This document shows positions 43,559 through 54,545 of a stretch of 64,000 nucleotides of DNA, piece after piece. Both the position numbers and the translations under genes were made by a program. The notes beneath the pieces are model-generated. The model was not told the DNA's origin. It made no database searches and saw only the letters and a list, made by a program, of their open reading frames with translations. Source of the DNA: Streptomyces hygroscopicus. Its GTDB lineage: Bacteria; Actinomycetota; Actinomycetes; Streptomycetales; Streptomycetaceae. The stretch covers positions 4,278,001 through 4,342,000 of the forward strand of contig CP018627.1 in the NCBI GenBank assembly GCA_002021875.1, given 5' to 3'. Within the stretch, counting starts at the first letter, position 1. Each line of letters opens with the position of its first letter.

Positions 43559-46297
43559 TCAGTGAGCCGCCGATTCCCAGTCCGACCCGGATCCTACCGA
43601 TACGCCCAGCGGAGCGCTCAGACTGAAGGCGCCCGTCATCTCCCGGCGGACCAGCTCCTCGACCCGCTCCCGCTCACCGGGCGCGATCTCCAGCACGATT
43701 TCGTCGTGGACCTGCAACAGCATCCGCGACGAGAGTTTCTCCCCCGTCAACGCCGCGTCCACCTTGAGCATCGCGATCTTCACGATATCGGCGGCGGTGC
43801 CCTGGATCGGGGCGTTGAGCGCCATCCGCTCGGCCATCTCGCGGCGCTGGCGGTTGTCGCTGGTGAGGTCCGGGAGATAGCGGCGGCGGCCGAGCATGGT
43901 CTCCGTATAGCCGGTGGCGCGCGCCTCCTCGACGACCCGCTGCAGATAGTCGCGCACCCCGCCGAACCGCTCGAAGAAGGTCTCCATCAGCTTGCGGGCC
44001 TCATCGGGGGTGATGCCCAGCTGCTGGGAGAGACCGAACGCCGAAAGGCCGTACGCCAGCCCGTAGGACATGGCCTTGATCTTGCGGCGCATCTCCGGGT
44101 CGACCGCCGACTTGTCGACGGAGAAGACCTGGGAGGCGACCGTGGTGTGCAGGTCCTCACCGGAGGTGAACGCCTCGATCAGGCCCTCGTCCTCGGAGAG
44201 ATGGGCCATGACGCGCAGCTCGATCTGGCTGTAGTCGGCGGTCATCAGCGACTCGAAGCCGTCACCGACGACGAAGCCGCGCCGGATCGCCCGGCCCTCG
44301 TCCGTGCGCACCGGGATGTTCTGCAGATTGGGGTCGGTGGAGGAGAGCCGGCCGGTGGCCGCCACGGTCTGGTTGAAGGTGGTGTGGATGCGGCCGCCGG
44401 GGGCGATGGTCTTGATCAGGCCCTCGACGGTGGAGCGCAGCCGCGCCTGCTCGCGGTGGCGCAGCATGATCACCGGGAGCTCGTGGTCGGTCTGCGCGGC
44501 CAGCCAGGCCAGCGCGTCGGCGTCCGTGGTGTACCCGGTCTTGGTCTTCTTGGTCTTGGGCAGGCCCAGCTCGCCGAAGAGCACCTCCTGGAGCTGCTTG
44601 GGCGAGCCGAGGTTGAACTCATGGCCCACCGCGGCGTGCGCCTCCTGCACGGCGTGCTGCACGGCGGCCGCGAACTGCTGCTCCATGCGCTCCAGCCAGC
44701 CGCGGTCGGCGGCGATGCCCGACCGCTCCATCCGGGCCAGCAGCTCGGAGACGGGCAGCTCCATGTCGTGCAGCAGCCCGGCCGCGCCCACGTCCTTCAG
44801 CCGGCCGCCGAACGCCTCGCCCAGGTCCAGGATCGTCCGCGCCTTGATCATCAAGGCGTCCCGCTCGGCCTCGTCATCGGCGCCGAAGGCCAACTGGCCG
44901 CTGTCCGCGGCGACCGCCGGGGACAGCTCACGGCCCAGGTACTCCACCGACAGGGCGTCCAGCTCGAAGGAGCGGCGGCCGGGCTTGACCAGATAGGCCG
45001 CCAGCGCGGTGTCCATGGTGACGCCCGCGACGGACCAGCCGTGCTCGGCGAAGACCCGCATGATCCCCTTGGCGTTGTGCAGCACCTTGGGGCGGTCCGG
45101 GTCCGCGATCCATTCGGCGAACGCCCGCTCGTCGGCCTCGTCCAGCTGCGAGGGGTCGAAGAACGCGGCGGGGCCGGAACCGGTGGCCAGCGCGATCTCG
45201 CTGACGCTGCCGCTGCCCAGCGCCCAGGTGTCGACGGCGGCCAGGCCCAGCGGGGCGTCGCGGTGGCTCTCCAGCCAGGGGGCGAGCTCACCCGCGCCGA
45301 GTTCCACTCCGTCGACCCCGATACCCGGCTCCGCGGCCGCGGGCTCGTCCGCCGCCGCGCCCGGGTCGACGGCCATGATCCGGTCGCGGAAGTTCTGGTG
45401 GCGGAACTCCAGCGCGTCCAGGATCACCGAGAGCGCCTCCCGGTCGTACGGAGTGCGCCCCAGGCCCTCGGGGCCGGCGGCCAGCTCCACATCCCGCACC
45501 AGCTCGGTCAGCTGGCGGTTGAGCTTGACGGACTCCAGGTGGTCGCGGAGCTTCTCGCCGACCTTCCCCTTGACCTCGTCGACCCGCTCCACCAGCTCCT
45601 TGAAGGAGCCGAACTGATTGATCCACTTCGCCGCGGTCTTCTCGCCGACGCCCGGAATGCCGGGGAGGTTGTCCGACGGGTCGCCGCGCAGGGCCGCGAA
45701 GTCGGGGTACTGCGCCGGGGTGAGGCCGTACTTCTCGTGCACCTTCCCGGGGGTGAACCGGGTCAGCTCGGAGACGCCCTTGGTGGGGTAGAGCACCGTG
45801 ACATGGTCGGTGACCAGCTGGAACGAATCCCGGTCGCCGGTGACGATCAGCACGTCGAAGCCCTGCTCCTCGGCCTGGGTGGCGAGGGTGGCGATCACGT
45901 CGTCGGCCTCGAAGCCGTCCACCGCGAAGCGCGTGATGTTCATGGCGTCCAGCAGCTCGCCGATCAGCTCGACCTGGCCCTTGAACTCGTCCGGGGACTT
46001 GGAGCGGTTCGCCTTGTACTCCGTGAACTGCTCGGAGCGCCAGGTCTTGCGCGAGACGTCGAACGCCACGGCGAGGTGCGTGGGCCGCTCATCACGGAGC
46101 GTGTTCGCCAGCATCGAGGTGAAGCCGTAGACCGCGTTGGTGGTCTGGCCGGTGGTCGTGCTGAAGTTCTCCGCCGGCAGCGCGAAGAACGCCCGGTACG
46201 CCAGGGAATGCCCGTCCAGCAGGAGCAGACGGGGGCGGTCCTCCCCCGTGCGGTCGGGAGCGGGCGCTGCGGTCTTCTTCGATGCTTTCTCTGCCAC
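43559..46297 (-). CDS. polA: DNA polymerase I
   Basis: A 912-residue family A polymerase that fills repair gaps and removes Okazaki primers. The N-terminal 5'-nuclease domain (about 20-310) has LLLDGHSLAYRAFFALP, VDGFEADDVIAT, TGDRDSFQLV and GDPSDNLPGIPGVGEKTA. The middle 3'-5' exonuclease-like domain has lost its acidic residues (VDTWALGSG where DTET is expected), so it probably cannot proofread. The polymerase motifs are intact: ADYSQIELRVMAH (A), RRKIKAMSYGLAYG (B) and QVHDEIVLE (C). GTG 46297 (MAEKASKK) is the start. It lies near the uvr genes and is divergent from an oxidoreductase gene. Confidence 0.96.
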   Translation of the reverse strand: MAEKASKKTAAPAPDRTGEDRPRLLLLDGHSLAYRAFFALPAENFSTTTGQTTNAVYGFTSMLANTLRDERPTHLAVAFDVSRKTWRSEQFTEYKANRSKSPDEFKGQVELIGELLDAMNITRFAVDGFEADDVIATLATQAEEQGFDVLIVTGDRDSFQLVTDHVTVLYPTKGVSELTRFTPGKVHEKYGLTPAQYPDFAALRGDPSDNLPGIPGVGEKTAAKWINQFGSFKELVERVDEVKGKVGEKLRDHLESVKLNRQLTELVRDVELAAGPEGLGRTPYDREALSVILDALEFRHQNFRDRIMAVDPGAAADEPAAAEPGIGVDGVELGAGELAPWLESHRDAPLGLAAVDTWALGSGSVSEIALATGSGPAAFFDPSQLDEADERAFAEWIADPDRPKVLHNAKGIMRVFAEHGWSVAGVTMDTALAAYLVKPGRRSFELDALSVEYLGRELSPAVAADSGQLAFGADDEAERDALMIKARTILDLGEAFGGRLKDVGAAGLLHDMELPVSELLARMERSGIAADRGWLERMEQQFAAAVQHAVQEAHAAVGHEFNLGSPKQLQEVLFGELGLPKTKKTKTGYTTDADALAWLAAQTDHELPVIMLRHREQARLRSTVEGLIKTIAPGGRIHTTFNQTVAATGRLSSTDPNLQNIPVRTDEGRAIRRGFVVGDGFESLMTADYSQIELRVMAHLSEDEGLIEAFTSGEDLHTTVASQVFSVDKSAVDPEMRRKIKAMSYGLAYGLSAFGLSQQLGITPDEARKLMETFFERFGGVRDYLQRVVEEARATGYTETMLGRRRYLPDLTSDNRQRREMAERMALNAPIQGTAADIVKIAMLKVDAALTGEKLSSRMLLQVHDEIVLEIAPGERERVEELVRREMTGAFSLSAPLGVSVGSGSDWESAAH

Positions 46298-46531
46298 GCC
46301 CCCGATCCTGCCACGGCCCACCGACAATGCCTCCCGCCCCGGCCACCGGACCGGCCCGCCCCCGGCCACCCGGATCGGCCCGGGTACAAGATCGGCCCTG
46401 GCCGCGCGCAAGATCGTGCCCCCGCACAGCCGGACCGGGCCGCCGCCACGGCTGTCGTAGGCCCGTGACAGGATTTGACCCCACAGGTCCACGCACAGGT
46501 CCCGCAACGCTCGAGCCCAAGGGGAGCGACG

Positions 46532-48814
<2,283 letters not shown>

Positions 48815-48876
48815 GCGTTTGCTCAGTCACCTGGTAAGAAGGTGGCCACCACAAGCAACCGAACGGAGCCGGTCCG

Positions 48877-49392
48877 ATGGGCGAGCAGACCAGCGTGAAG
48901 TTCCCGCAGGAGGTAATCGACGAGTACGCGGCGCTCGGCGTGGATCTTCCCGCGCTGTTCTCCGCCGGGCACCTGGGCACCCGCATGGGCGTGCAGATCC
49001 TGGAAGCCTCCGCCGACCGCGTCGTGGCCACCATGCCCGTGGAGGGCAACACCCAGCCGTACGGACTGCTGCACGGCGGCGCCTCCGCCGTGCTGGCCGA
49101 AACTCTCGGTTCGGTCGGCTCGATGCTCCACGGCGGCAGCGGGCGGATCGCGGTCGGCGTCGACCTCAACTGCACCCACCACCGAGGAGTGCGCTCCGGC
49201 CTGGTCACCGGCGTCGCCACCCCCGTCCACCGGGGCCGCTCCACCGCCACCTACGAGATCGTCATCAGCGATGAGCAGGGCCGGCGGGTGTGCACCGCCC
49301 GCCTCACCTGCCTGCTGCGCGAGGTCGACGGGGCCGGTCAGGCCAAGACGGTCGCCGAGGTCGCCGAGGCCAAGGAGCGCGGCGAAGCGTGA
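48877..49392 (+). CDS. PaaI-like hotdog-fold thioesterase
   Basis: A 171-residue hotdog-fold protein. GNTQPYGLLHGGASAVLAETLGS is the PaaI/DUF4442-type active-site helix with its conserved His-Gly-Gly. VGVDLNCTHHRGVRSGLVTG and YEIVISDEQGRRVCTARLTCLL form the rest of the sheet. Such proteins hydrolyse acyl- or aryl-CoA thioesters. It begins 62 bases after the FdhF/YdeP-type gene on the same strand. The N-terminal 30 residues and the charged C-terminal tail (KTVAEVAEAKERGEA) extend beyond the core. A 31-bp tandem repeat lies shortly after the stop. Confidence 0.9.
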   Translation: MGEQTSVKFPQEVIDEYAALGVDLPALFSAGHLGTRMGVQILEASADRVVATMPVEGNTQPYGLLHGGASAVLAETLGSVGSMLHGGSGRIAVGVDLNCTHHRGVRSGLVTGVATPVHRGRSTATYEIVISDEQGRRVCTARLTCLLREVDGAGQAKTVAEVAEAKERGEA

Positions 49393-49438
49393 CGCCGGGC
49401 GGGCCGAACGCCGGCGTAACGTCCGGTGGACCGGACGC

Positions 49439-49500
49439 CCCCGGGCGGCGTCCGGCGCCCCGCCTCCGGCCCCGGGCGGCATCCAGTGCCCCGCTTCCGG
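49439..49500. repeat. 31-bp tandem repeat after the thioesterase gene
   Basis: Two adjacent copies, 49439-49469 and 49470-49500, match at about 27 of 31 positions, and a third partial copy starts at 49501. They occupy the space between the thioesterase and the lipoprotein genes. Confidence 0.88.
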
Positions 49501-49582
49501 CCCCGGCCGATCCGGCCCTCGCCGCAACGGCCCGCGTCGTCGCCGTTGTTCCCCCGCGAGGCCGGGTCTAGCGTGGCTCCCC

Positions 49583-50038
49583 ATGGGGGCAACGACCCGG
49601 GCGGGTTCCTGGCCCGCCACCGCCTGTGGCTGCGCTCTCGTACTCGCCGTGACACTGACCGGATGCGGCGGATCCGGTTCCGGCAGCTCCGACGGCTCTC
49701 GCGGCTCGGGTGACAGCGCCCCGTCCGCATCCCGCCCCGGCCCCAACAGCCCCACGCCACGGGCGCCTTCGCCCGTACGGCTGTGCGCCGACCTCATCTC
49801 CTACTGGGCCGAACAGGACCTCGCGGGCAGCCGCTGGGCCGGGCTCGACTGGGAGCAGAAGGGGCTCTCCAACCAGCAGTACGAGATCTACGACGACATC
49901 GCCCACGCCGCGCGCGCCGAGCGGCGGCGGCATGGCACCCCGGCCGCCAAAGCGCTGATCAAGCGCCTGGCCGAGCGCCGCTGCGCGGCCGCGAATGGCG
50001 CCACCCACAGCTCCGAGAACTGGCGCCCGCCGACCTGA
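49583..50038 (+). CDS. Small lipoprotein, unknown function
   Basis: A 151-residue exported lipoprotein. The signal peptide ends in the lipobox LTGC (Cys near residue 28), followed by a Gly/Ser/Pro-rich tether to about residue 62 and a compact helical domain with two cysteines (VRLCADLISYWAEQD ... LAERRCAAANG), which could form a disulfide. I do not recognise the family. ATG 49583 lies before GGGGG-rich sequence, and its own ribosome site is weak. A perfect 10-base tandem repeat (50088-50097 and 50098-50107) follows about 50 bases after the stop. Confidence 0.72.
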   Translation: MGATTRAGSWPATACGCALVLAVTLTGCGGSGSGSSDGSRGSGDSAPSASRPGPNSPTPRAPSPVRLCADLISYWAEQDLAGSRWAGLDWEQKGLSNQQYEIYDDIAHAARAERRRHGTPAAKALIKRLAERRCAAANGATHSSENWRPPT

Positions 50039-50311
50039 GCGGCACCCGTCCGGCAGCTCCGCCACCGCACCTGACCGACGCGGACAGCCGTAACACTCCG
50101 TAACACTGACGCAATATGAGATCGCGTTTTCGCCACCCGAGACGCCCCTGAACTCGATCTTTCTCCGCTCATCCGCACACAGCGGTTCGCGCATCGTTCA
50201 CCAGTCCCCCGCACTCCTTAGCGGAACTGCAGCTTCTCAGGATCCGGACCTAATGGTTGGCTCAGATTCGCCCCATTCGTCCCTTACGTTCCGCTACACG
50301 GACATCCTGGG

Positions 50312-50323
50312 TGACGCGCGTCA
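50312..50323. promoter_or_regulatory. Palindrome TGACGCGCGTCA upstream of livJ
   Basis: A perfect 12-bp palindrome, about 190 bases before livJ and inside the likely promoter zone. It is a candidate operator for a repressor of the transporter operon. Confidence 0.35.
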
Positions 50324-50456
50324 TAACAAGACAGTCACATCATCGTCTAGACCTCTGCCCCCGATCGCGCCCCGCGCTTAGAGTCACAGCCAGTCACGGC
50401 CCCGTGGGGTGTACGCCGCACCCGCACGGCCATTCCAGGTTCATCCGGCGAGGACA

Positions 50457-50482
50457 CGGCACCCCATGAACCCGGGGTGCCG
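50457..50482 (+). promoter_or_regulatory. Leader hairpin just before the livJ ribosome site
   Basis: A 9-bp perfect stem (50457-50465 with 50474-50482) and an 8-base loop end 8 bases before the AAAGGA ribosome site. It could stabilise the mRNA or block translation or transcription. Confidence 0.45.
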
Positions 50483-50502
50483 GGCCAGCGAAAGGATTCC
50501 TC

Positions 50503-51735
50503 GTGCGACACCGTTCCTTGCTCATCATCACGACCGCGATCACCGCGGGCGCCCTGACCCTCAGCGCCTGCGGGTCGCGCGACGACAAAGACGACAGTGG
50601 CGGCAAGGACAGCAAGACCACCGTGGTCATCGGTGTCGACGCGCCGCTCACCGGCTCGCTGTCCGCCCTCGGCCAGGGCATCAAGAACTCCGTCGACCTC
50701 GCGGCGAAGGTGGCCAACAAGAACAACGAGGTCGACGGGGTCACCTTCAAGGTCAAGTCCTTCGACGACCAGGCCGTGCCCTCCTCCGGCAAGGCGAACG
50801 CGACCTCGATGGTCGACGACGAGGACATCCTCGGCGCGGTCGGGCCGCTGAACTCGGGCGTCGCCCAGTCCATGCAGGGCGTCTTCGACCGGGCCGACCT
50901 CGCCCAGGTCTCCCCCGCCAACACCAACCCGGCCCTCAGCCAGGGTGACGACTGGGCCTCGGGCAAGAAGTCGCGCCCGTTCAAGACCTACTTCCGCACC
51001 GCGACCACCGACATCATCCAGGGCCGCTTCGCCGCGCAGTACTACTACAAGGACGCGAAGAAGCGGAAGGTCTTCGTCATCGACGACAAGCAGGCGTACG
51101 GCAACGGCCTCGCCACCATCTTCGCCGAGGAGTTCAAGCGCCTCGGCGGCAAGGTCGTCGGCCGGGACCACCTGACCGTCAAGGAGACCGACTTCTCCGG
51201 CATCTCCAGCAAGGTCAAGTCCACCGGCGCCGACTCCGTCTACTTCGGCGGTCAGTACCCCGAGGGCGGTCTGCTGTCCGACCAGGTCAAGCAGGCCGGC
51301 GCGCAGGTCCCGATCATGGGCGGCGACGGCATCTACGACCCCGCCTTCATCAAGGCGTCGGGCACCAACAACGACGGCGACCTCGCCACCTCCGTCGGCT
51401 ACCCGGTCGAGCAGCTCGACTCCGCCAAGACCTTCGTGAAGAACTACGGGGACCAGCACTACAAGGACCCGTACGCGGCCTACGGCGGCTACTCCTACGA
51501 CGCCGGCTGGGCCATCATCCAGGCCGTCAAGGCCGTCGTCGAGGACAACGACGGCAAGCTCCCGGACGACGCCCGCGCCAAGGTCACCGAGGCACTCGGC
51601 AAGGTCTCCTTCGACGGCGTCACCGGCAAGGTCTCCTTCGACCAGTACGGCGACACCACCAACAAGCAGCTGACCGTCTACAAGGTCACCAAGGGCGCCT
51701 GGAAGTCCGTGAAGAGCGAGACCTTCAAGGACTGA
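50503..51735 (+). CDS. livJ: Branched-chain amino-acid ABC transporter, substrate-binding lipoprotein
   Basis: A 410-residue periplasmic-binding-type lipoprotein. The signal peptide ends in LSAC (Cys near residue 23). The mature part is a type I Venus-flytrap protein: TTVVIGVDAPLTGSLSALGQGIKN, AVGPLNSGVAQSM, SPANTNPALS and VFVIDDKQAYGNGLATIFAEEF. It captures Leu, Ile, Val or related amino acids and hands them to LivHMGF, whose genes follow in order. The GTG start has AAAGGA in front. A stable hairpin between this gene and livH probably lets livJ be expressed more than the membrane parts. Confidence 0.93.
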   Translation: MRHRSLLIITTAITAGALTLSACGSRDDKDDSGGKDSKTTVVIGVDAPLTGSLSALGQGIKNSVDLAAKVANKNNEVDGVTFKVKSFDDQAVPSSGKANATSMVDDEDILGAVGPLNSGVAQSMQGVFDRADLAQVSPANTNPALSQGDDWASGKKSRPFKTYFRTATTDIIQGRFAAQYYYKDAKKRKVFVIDDKQAYGNGLATIFAEEFKRLGGKVVGRDHLTVKETDFSGISSKVKSTGADSVYFGGQYPEGGLLSDQVKQAGAQVPIMGGDGIYDPAFIKASGTNNDGDLATSVGYPVEQLDSAKTFVKNYGDQHYKDPYAAYGGYSYDAGWAIIQAVKAVVEDNDGKLPDDARAKVTEALGKVSFDGVTGKVSFDQYGDTTNKQLTVYKVTKGAWKSVKSETFKD

Positions 51736-51772
51736 CCCCCGGCGGCGATCCCCGCACACCCACGAAACGAAT

Positions 51773-51806
51773 CCGCGCGAGGGCGTACACCATCGCCCTC
51801 GCGCGG
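51773..51806 (+). terminator. Attenuating hairpin between livJ and livH
   Basis: A 13-bp perfect stem (51773-51785 with 51794-51806) and an 8-base loop lie within the operon. Such structures commonly reduce read-through so the binding protein outnumbers the permease. Confidence 0.7.
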
Positions 51807-51840
51807 CGTCATATCCGACACGCTCATCGGAGGCCCTGCG

Positions 51841-52773
51841 GTGCACGAACTGCCGCAAACGCTGGTCAACGGCCTGACCCTTGGCGCCCTCTACGGCTTG
51901 ATCGCCATCGGGTACACCATGGTCTACGGCATCGTCCAGCTCATCAACTTCGCCCACGGCGAGATCTTCATGATCGGGGGCTTCGGGGCCCTCACCATCT
52001 ACATCTGGCTGCCCAGCGGCACCGCGCTCTCCCTCGCCCTGCCCCTCATGCTGATCGGCGGCGTCATCGCCTCGGTCGCCATCGCCACCGCGGCGGAACG
52101 CTTCGCCTACCGGCCCCTGCGCGGCGGCCCCCGGCTCGCCCCCCTGATCACCGCGATCGGCCTGTCCATCGCTCTGCAGCAGGCCGTCTGGGCCTTCTAC
52201 CCCGACGCCAAGAAGCCCCGCAGCTTCCCGCAGTTCGAAGGCTCCTCGTTCGAGATCTTCAGCGATCTCCACATCCAGCGCGGCGACGCCTTCCTCCTCA
52301 TAGCCGCCCCGGTGTGCATGCTCGCCCTCGGGCTGTTCGTCTCCAAGAGCCGCGCCGGCCGCGCCATGCAGGCCACCGCACAGGACCCCGACACCGCCAA
52401 GCTCATGGGCATCAACACCGACCGCATCATCGTGATGGCCTTCGCCATCGGCGGTGCGTTCGCCGCCGTCGCCGCCCTCTCCCACGGGCTCAAGTACGGC
52501 CAGATCAACTTCGAGATGGGCTTCATCGCCGGCCTCAAGGCGTTCACCGCCGCCGTGCTCGGCGGCATCGGCAACATCTACGGCGCCATGCTCGGCGGCG
52601 TCGTCCTCGGCATCGTCGAGGCCCTGGCCATCAAGTACATCCAGGACATCCCCGGGATGGATCAACTCGGCGGCGGCGCCTGGAAAGACGTATGGGCCTT
52701 CACCCTGCTCATCGTCGTCCTGCTGGTCAGGCCACAGGGCCTGCTCGGCGAACGCGTCGCGGACCGGGCGTGA
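51841..52773 (+). CDS. livH: Branched-chain amino-acid ABC transporter permease LivH
   Basis: A 310-residue inner-membrane permease with about eight spans. It begins with the LivH pattern NGLTLGALYGLIAIGYTMVYGIVQLINFAHGEIFMIG. The ATPase-contact loop includes KSRAGRAMQATAQDPDTAKLMGIN, and MGFIAGLKAFTAAVLGGIGNIYGAMLGG is also conserved. With LivM it forms the translocation path for Leu/Ile/Val. GTG 51841 has GGAGG about 8 bases upstream. LivM begins 12 bases after its stop. Confidence 0.94.
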   Translation: MHELPQTLVNGLTLGALYGLIAIGYTMVYGIVQLINFAHGEIFMIGGFGALTIYIWLPSGTALSLALPLMLIGGVIASVAIATAAERFAYRPLRGGPRLAPLITAIGLSIALQQAVWAFYPDAKKPRSFPQFEGSSFEIFSDLHIQRGDAFLLIAAPVCMLALGLFVSKSRAGRAMQATAQDPDTAKLMGINTDRIIVMAFAIGGAFAAVAALSHGLKYGQINFEMGFIAGLKAFTAAVLGGIGNIYGAMLGGVVLGIVEALAIKYIQDIPGMDQLGGGAWKDVWAFTLLIVVLLVRPQGLLGERVADRA

Positions 52774-52785
52774 GGGAGTGAACCG

Positions 52786-54540
52786 ATGACCACCGACAAG
52801 ACCCAGCCCACCCCCGTGAACGAGGCCGAGCCCGGCGCAACCGCGCCGCGCACCACCCTGCTCCGCGCCCTCACCGCGGCCGGCGGCGCCGCCGCCGTCG
52901 TCTCCACCTTCCTCGCCTGGACCTGGACCGCCGAATTCCCCGGCGACCTGACCGTCTACGGCTACCCGGGCGGACTGCAGCTCCTCACCCTCGTCCTCGG
53001 CATCGCCACCGCCGTCTTCGCGCTGGCCGCCCTCGGCCTGAAGGGCCTGCGCTGGCTCACCCCCAGCGGCTCCACCGGGGCCCTGCGGATGCTGGCCCTC
53101 GGCACCTTCGCCATCACCTGGTTCACCGTCATCGCCATCGCCGTGGACCTGGACGGCCTGGTCAACCTCGAACCCGGCGGCTGGATCGCCGCGGTGGTGA
53201 CCGCCGCCCCCGTGGCCACCACCTTCCTGCTCCCGGACGACACCCGCCCCCTGTGCCGCCCCAAGAAGCTGCCCTCCTGGGCCGAGATCCTGATCATCGC
53301 GGGCGTCTTCGCCCTCGGCCTCTACGTGGTCAACTACGGCATCCAGACCGACGCCGACCACCCCGAGCCGTTCATCGGCTACCTCATCGCCGTCGCGTTC
53401 GCCGCCGTCGCCCTCGTCAAGGCCGGGCTCGTCAACCGGATCAGCGAACTCACCAGCGCCTACCGCTCCACCACCCTGGTCGCGGCGCTGATCACCGCGA
53501 TCGTCTTCCCCTTCTTCCAGGACAAGTCCAGCTTCACCGAACTCGGCGTCAACATCGCGATCTTCGCGACCGTCGCCCTCGGCCTGAACATCGTCGTCGG
53601 CCTCGCCGGCCTCCTGGACCTCGGATACGTCGCCTTCCTCGGCGTCGGCGCCTACACCGCCGCCCTGGTCTCCGGATCCACCGCCTCGACCCTCGACGTC
53701 AAGTTCCCCTTCTGGGCCGCCGTCATCACCGGCGGCGTGGTCTCGCTGATCTTCGGCGTCATCATCGGCGCCCCCACCCTGCGGCTGCGCGGCGACTACC
53801 TCGCCATCGTCACCCTCGGCTTCGGAGAGATCTTCCGTCTCGCCATGCTGAACCTCGACGGCACCTCAGGACCCTCCGTCACCAACGGCCCCGACGGCAT
53901 CCCCAACATCCCGCCGCTGGAGATCTTCGGGTTCAACTTCAACGACGACCACAACATCGCCGGGCTCAGCCTCGACTCCAACGGCAACTACTACCTGCTG
54001 ATGCTGCTGGTCACCATCGTCGTCGTACTGATCTTCAGCCGCGCGGGCAACTCCCGCATCGGCCGCGCCTGGGTCGCCATCCGCGAGGACGAGACCGCCG
54101 CCACCGCCATGGGCATCAACGGATTCCGGGTCAAGCTGGTCGCCTTCGCACTCGGCGCCACCCTCGCCGGAGTCGCCGGCGCCGTATGGGCCCACTTCCA
54201 GTCCACCGTCGTCCCCGAGCAGTACGTCTTCGCCGGCCCCGTCCCGCCCAACTCCACCTTCCTGGTCGCCGCCGTCATCCTCGGCGGCATGGGCACCATC
54301 GGCGGCCCGCTGCTCGGCGCCACCCTGCTCTACCTGATCCCCAAGAAGCTGGAATTCCTCCAGGACTACCAGCTCCTCGCCTTCGGTATCGCGCTCATCC
54401 TGCTGATGCGCTTCCGCCCCGAAGGGATCGTCCCCAACCGGCGGCAGCAGCTCGAGTACCACGAGACCGGCCAGCTCGACGTCCCCGGCGCGACCGGACT
54501 CAAGGACGGTGCCGTCGGCGTCACCAAGGCGGAGGCATGA
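52786..54540 (+). CDS. livM: Branched-chain amino-acid ABC transporter permease LivM
   Basis: A 584-residue permease, longer than typical LivM (about 320-430) because of an N-terminal extension with about five or six extra hydrophobic segments (residues 20-230). The LivM core follows: NIAIFATVALGLNIVVGLAGLLDLGYVAFLGVGAYT, GAPTLRLRGDYLAIVTLGFGEI, then RIGRAWVAIREDETAATAMGIN as the ATPase-contact loop and VAAVILGGMGTIGGPLLGATLL. A short, hydrophilic tail (YHETGQLDVPGATGLKDG) ends it. It overlaps the start region of livG and is part of the livJHMGF operon. Confidence 0.93.
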   Translation: MTTDKTQPTPVNEAEPGATAPRTTLLRALTAAGGAAAVVSTFLAWTWTAEFPGDLTVYGYPGGLQLLTLVLGIATAVFALAALGLKGLRWLTPSGSTGALRMLALGTFAITWFTVIAIAVDLDGLVNLEPGGWIAAVVTAAPVATTFLLPDDTRPLCRPKKLPSWAEILIIAGVFALGLYVVNYGIQTDADHPEPFIGYLIAVAFAAVALVKAGLVNRISELTSAYRSTTLVAALITAIVFPFFQDKSSFTELGVNIAIFATVALGLNIVVGLAGLLDLGYVAFLGVGAYTAALVSGSTASTLDVKFPFWAAVITGGVVSLIFGVIIGAPTLRLRGDYLAIVTLGFGEIFRLAMLNLDGTSGPSVTNGPDGIPNIPPLEIFGFNFNDDHNIAGLSLDSNGNYYLLMLLVTIVVVLIFSRAGNSRIGRAWVAIREDETAATAMGINGFRVKLVAFALGATLAGVAGAVWAHFQSTVVPEQYVFAGPVPPNSTFLVAAVILGGMGTIGGPLLGATLLYLIPKKLEFLQDYQLLAFGIALILLMRFRPEGIVPNRRQQLEYHETGQLDVPGATGLKDGAVGVTKAEA

Positions 54541-54545
54541 CACAG

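Larger units (their letters stand above)
50039..50502 (+). other. 464-bp intergenic region ahead of livJ
   Basis: No gene seen. It holds a 10-base tandem repeat (50088-50107), a 12-base palindrome (50312-50323) and a 9-bp hairpin (50457-50482) directly before the livJ ribosome site. The AT-rich segment around 50235-50345 is the most promoter-like part, but I could not fix -35 and -10 boxes. Confidence 0.5.

Noticed and set aside
43550..46468. A 972-codon plus-strand frame opposite polA
   Set aside because: Composition is Val/Leu/Gly/His-rich without domains, and it mirrors polA codons. PolA motifs are intact on the other strand.
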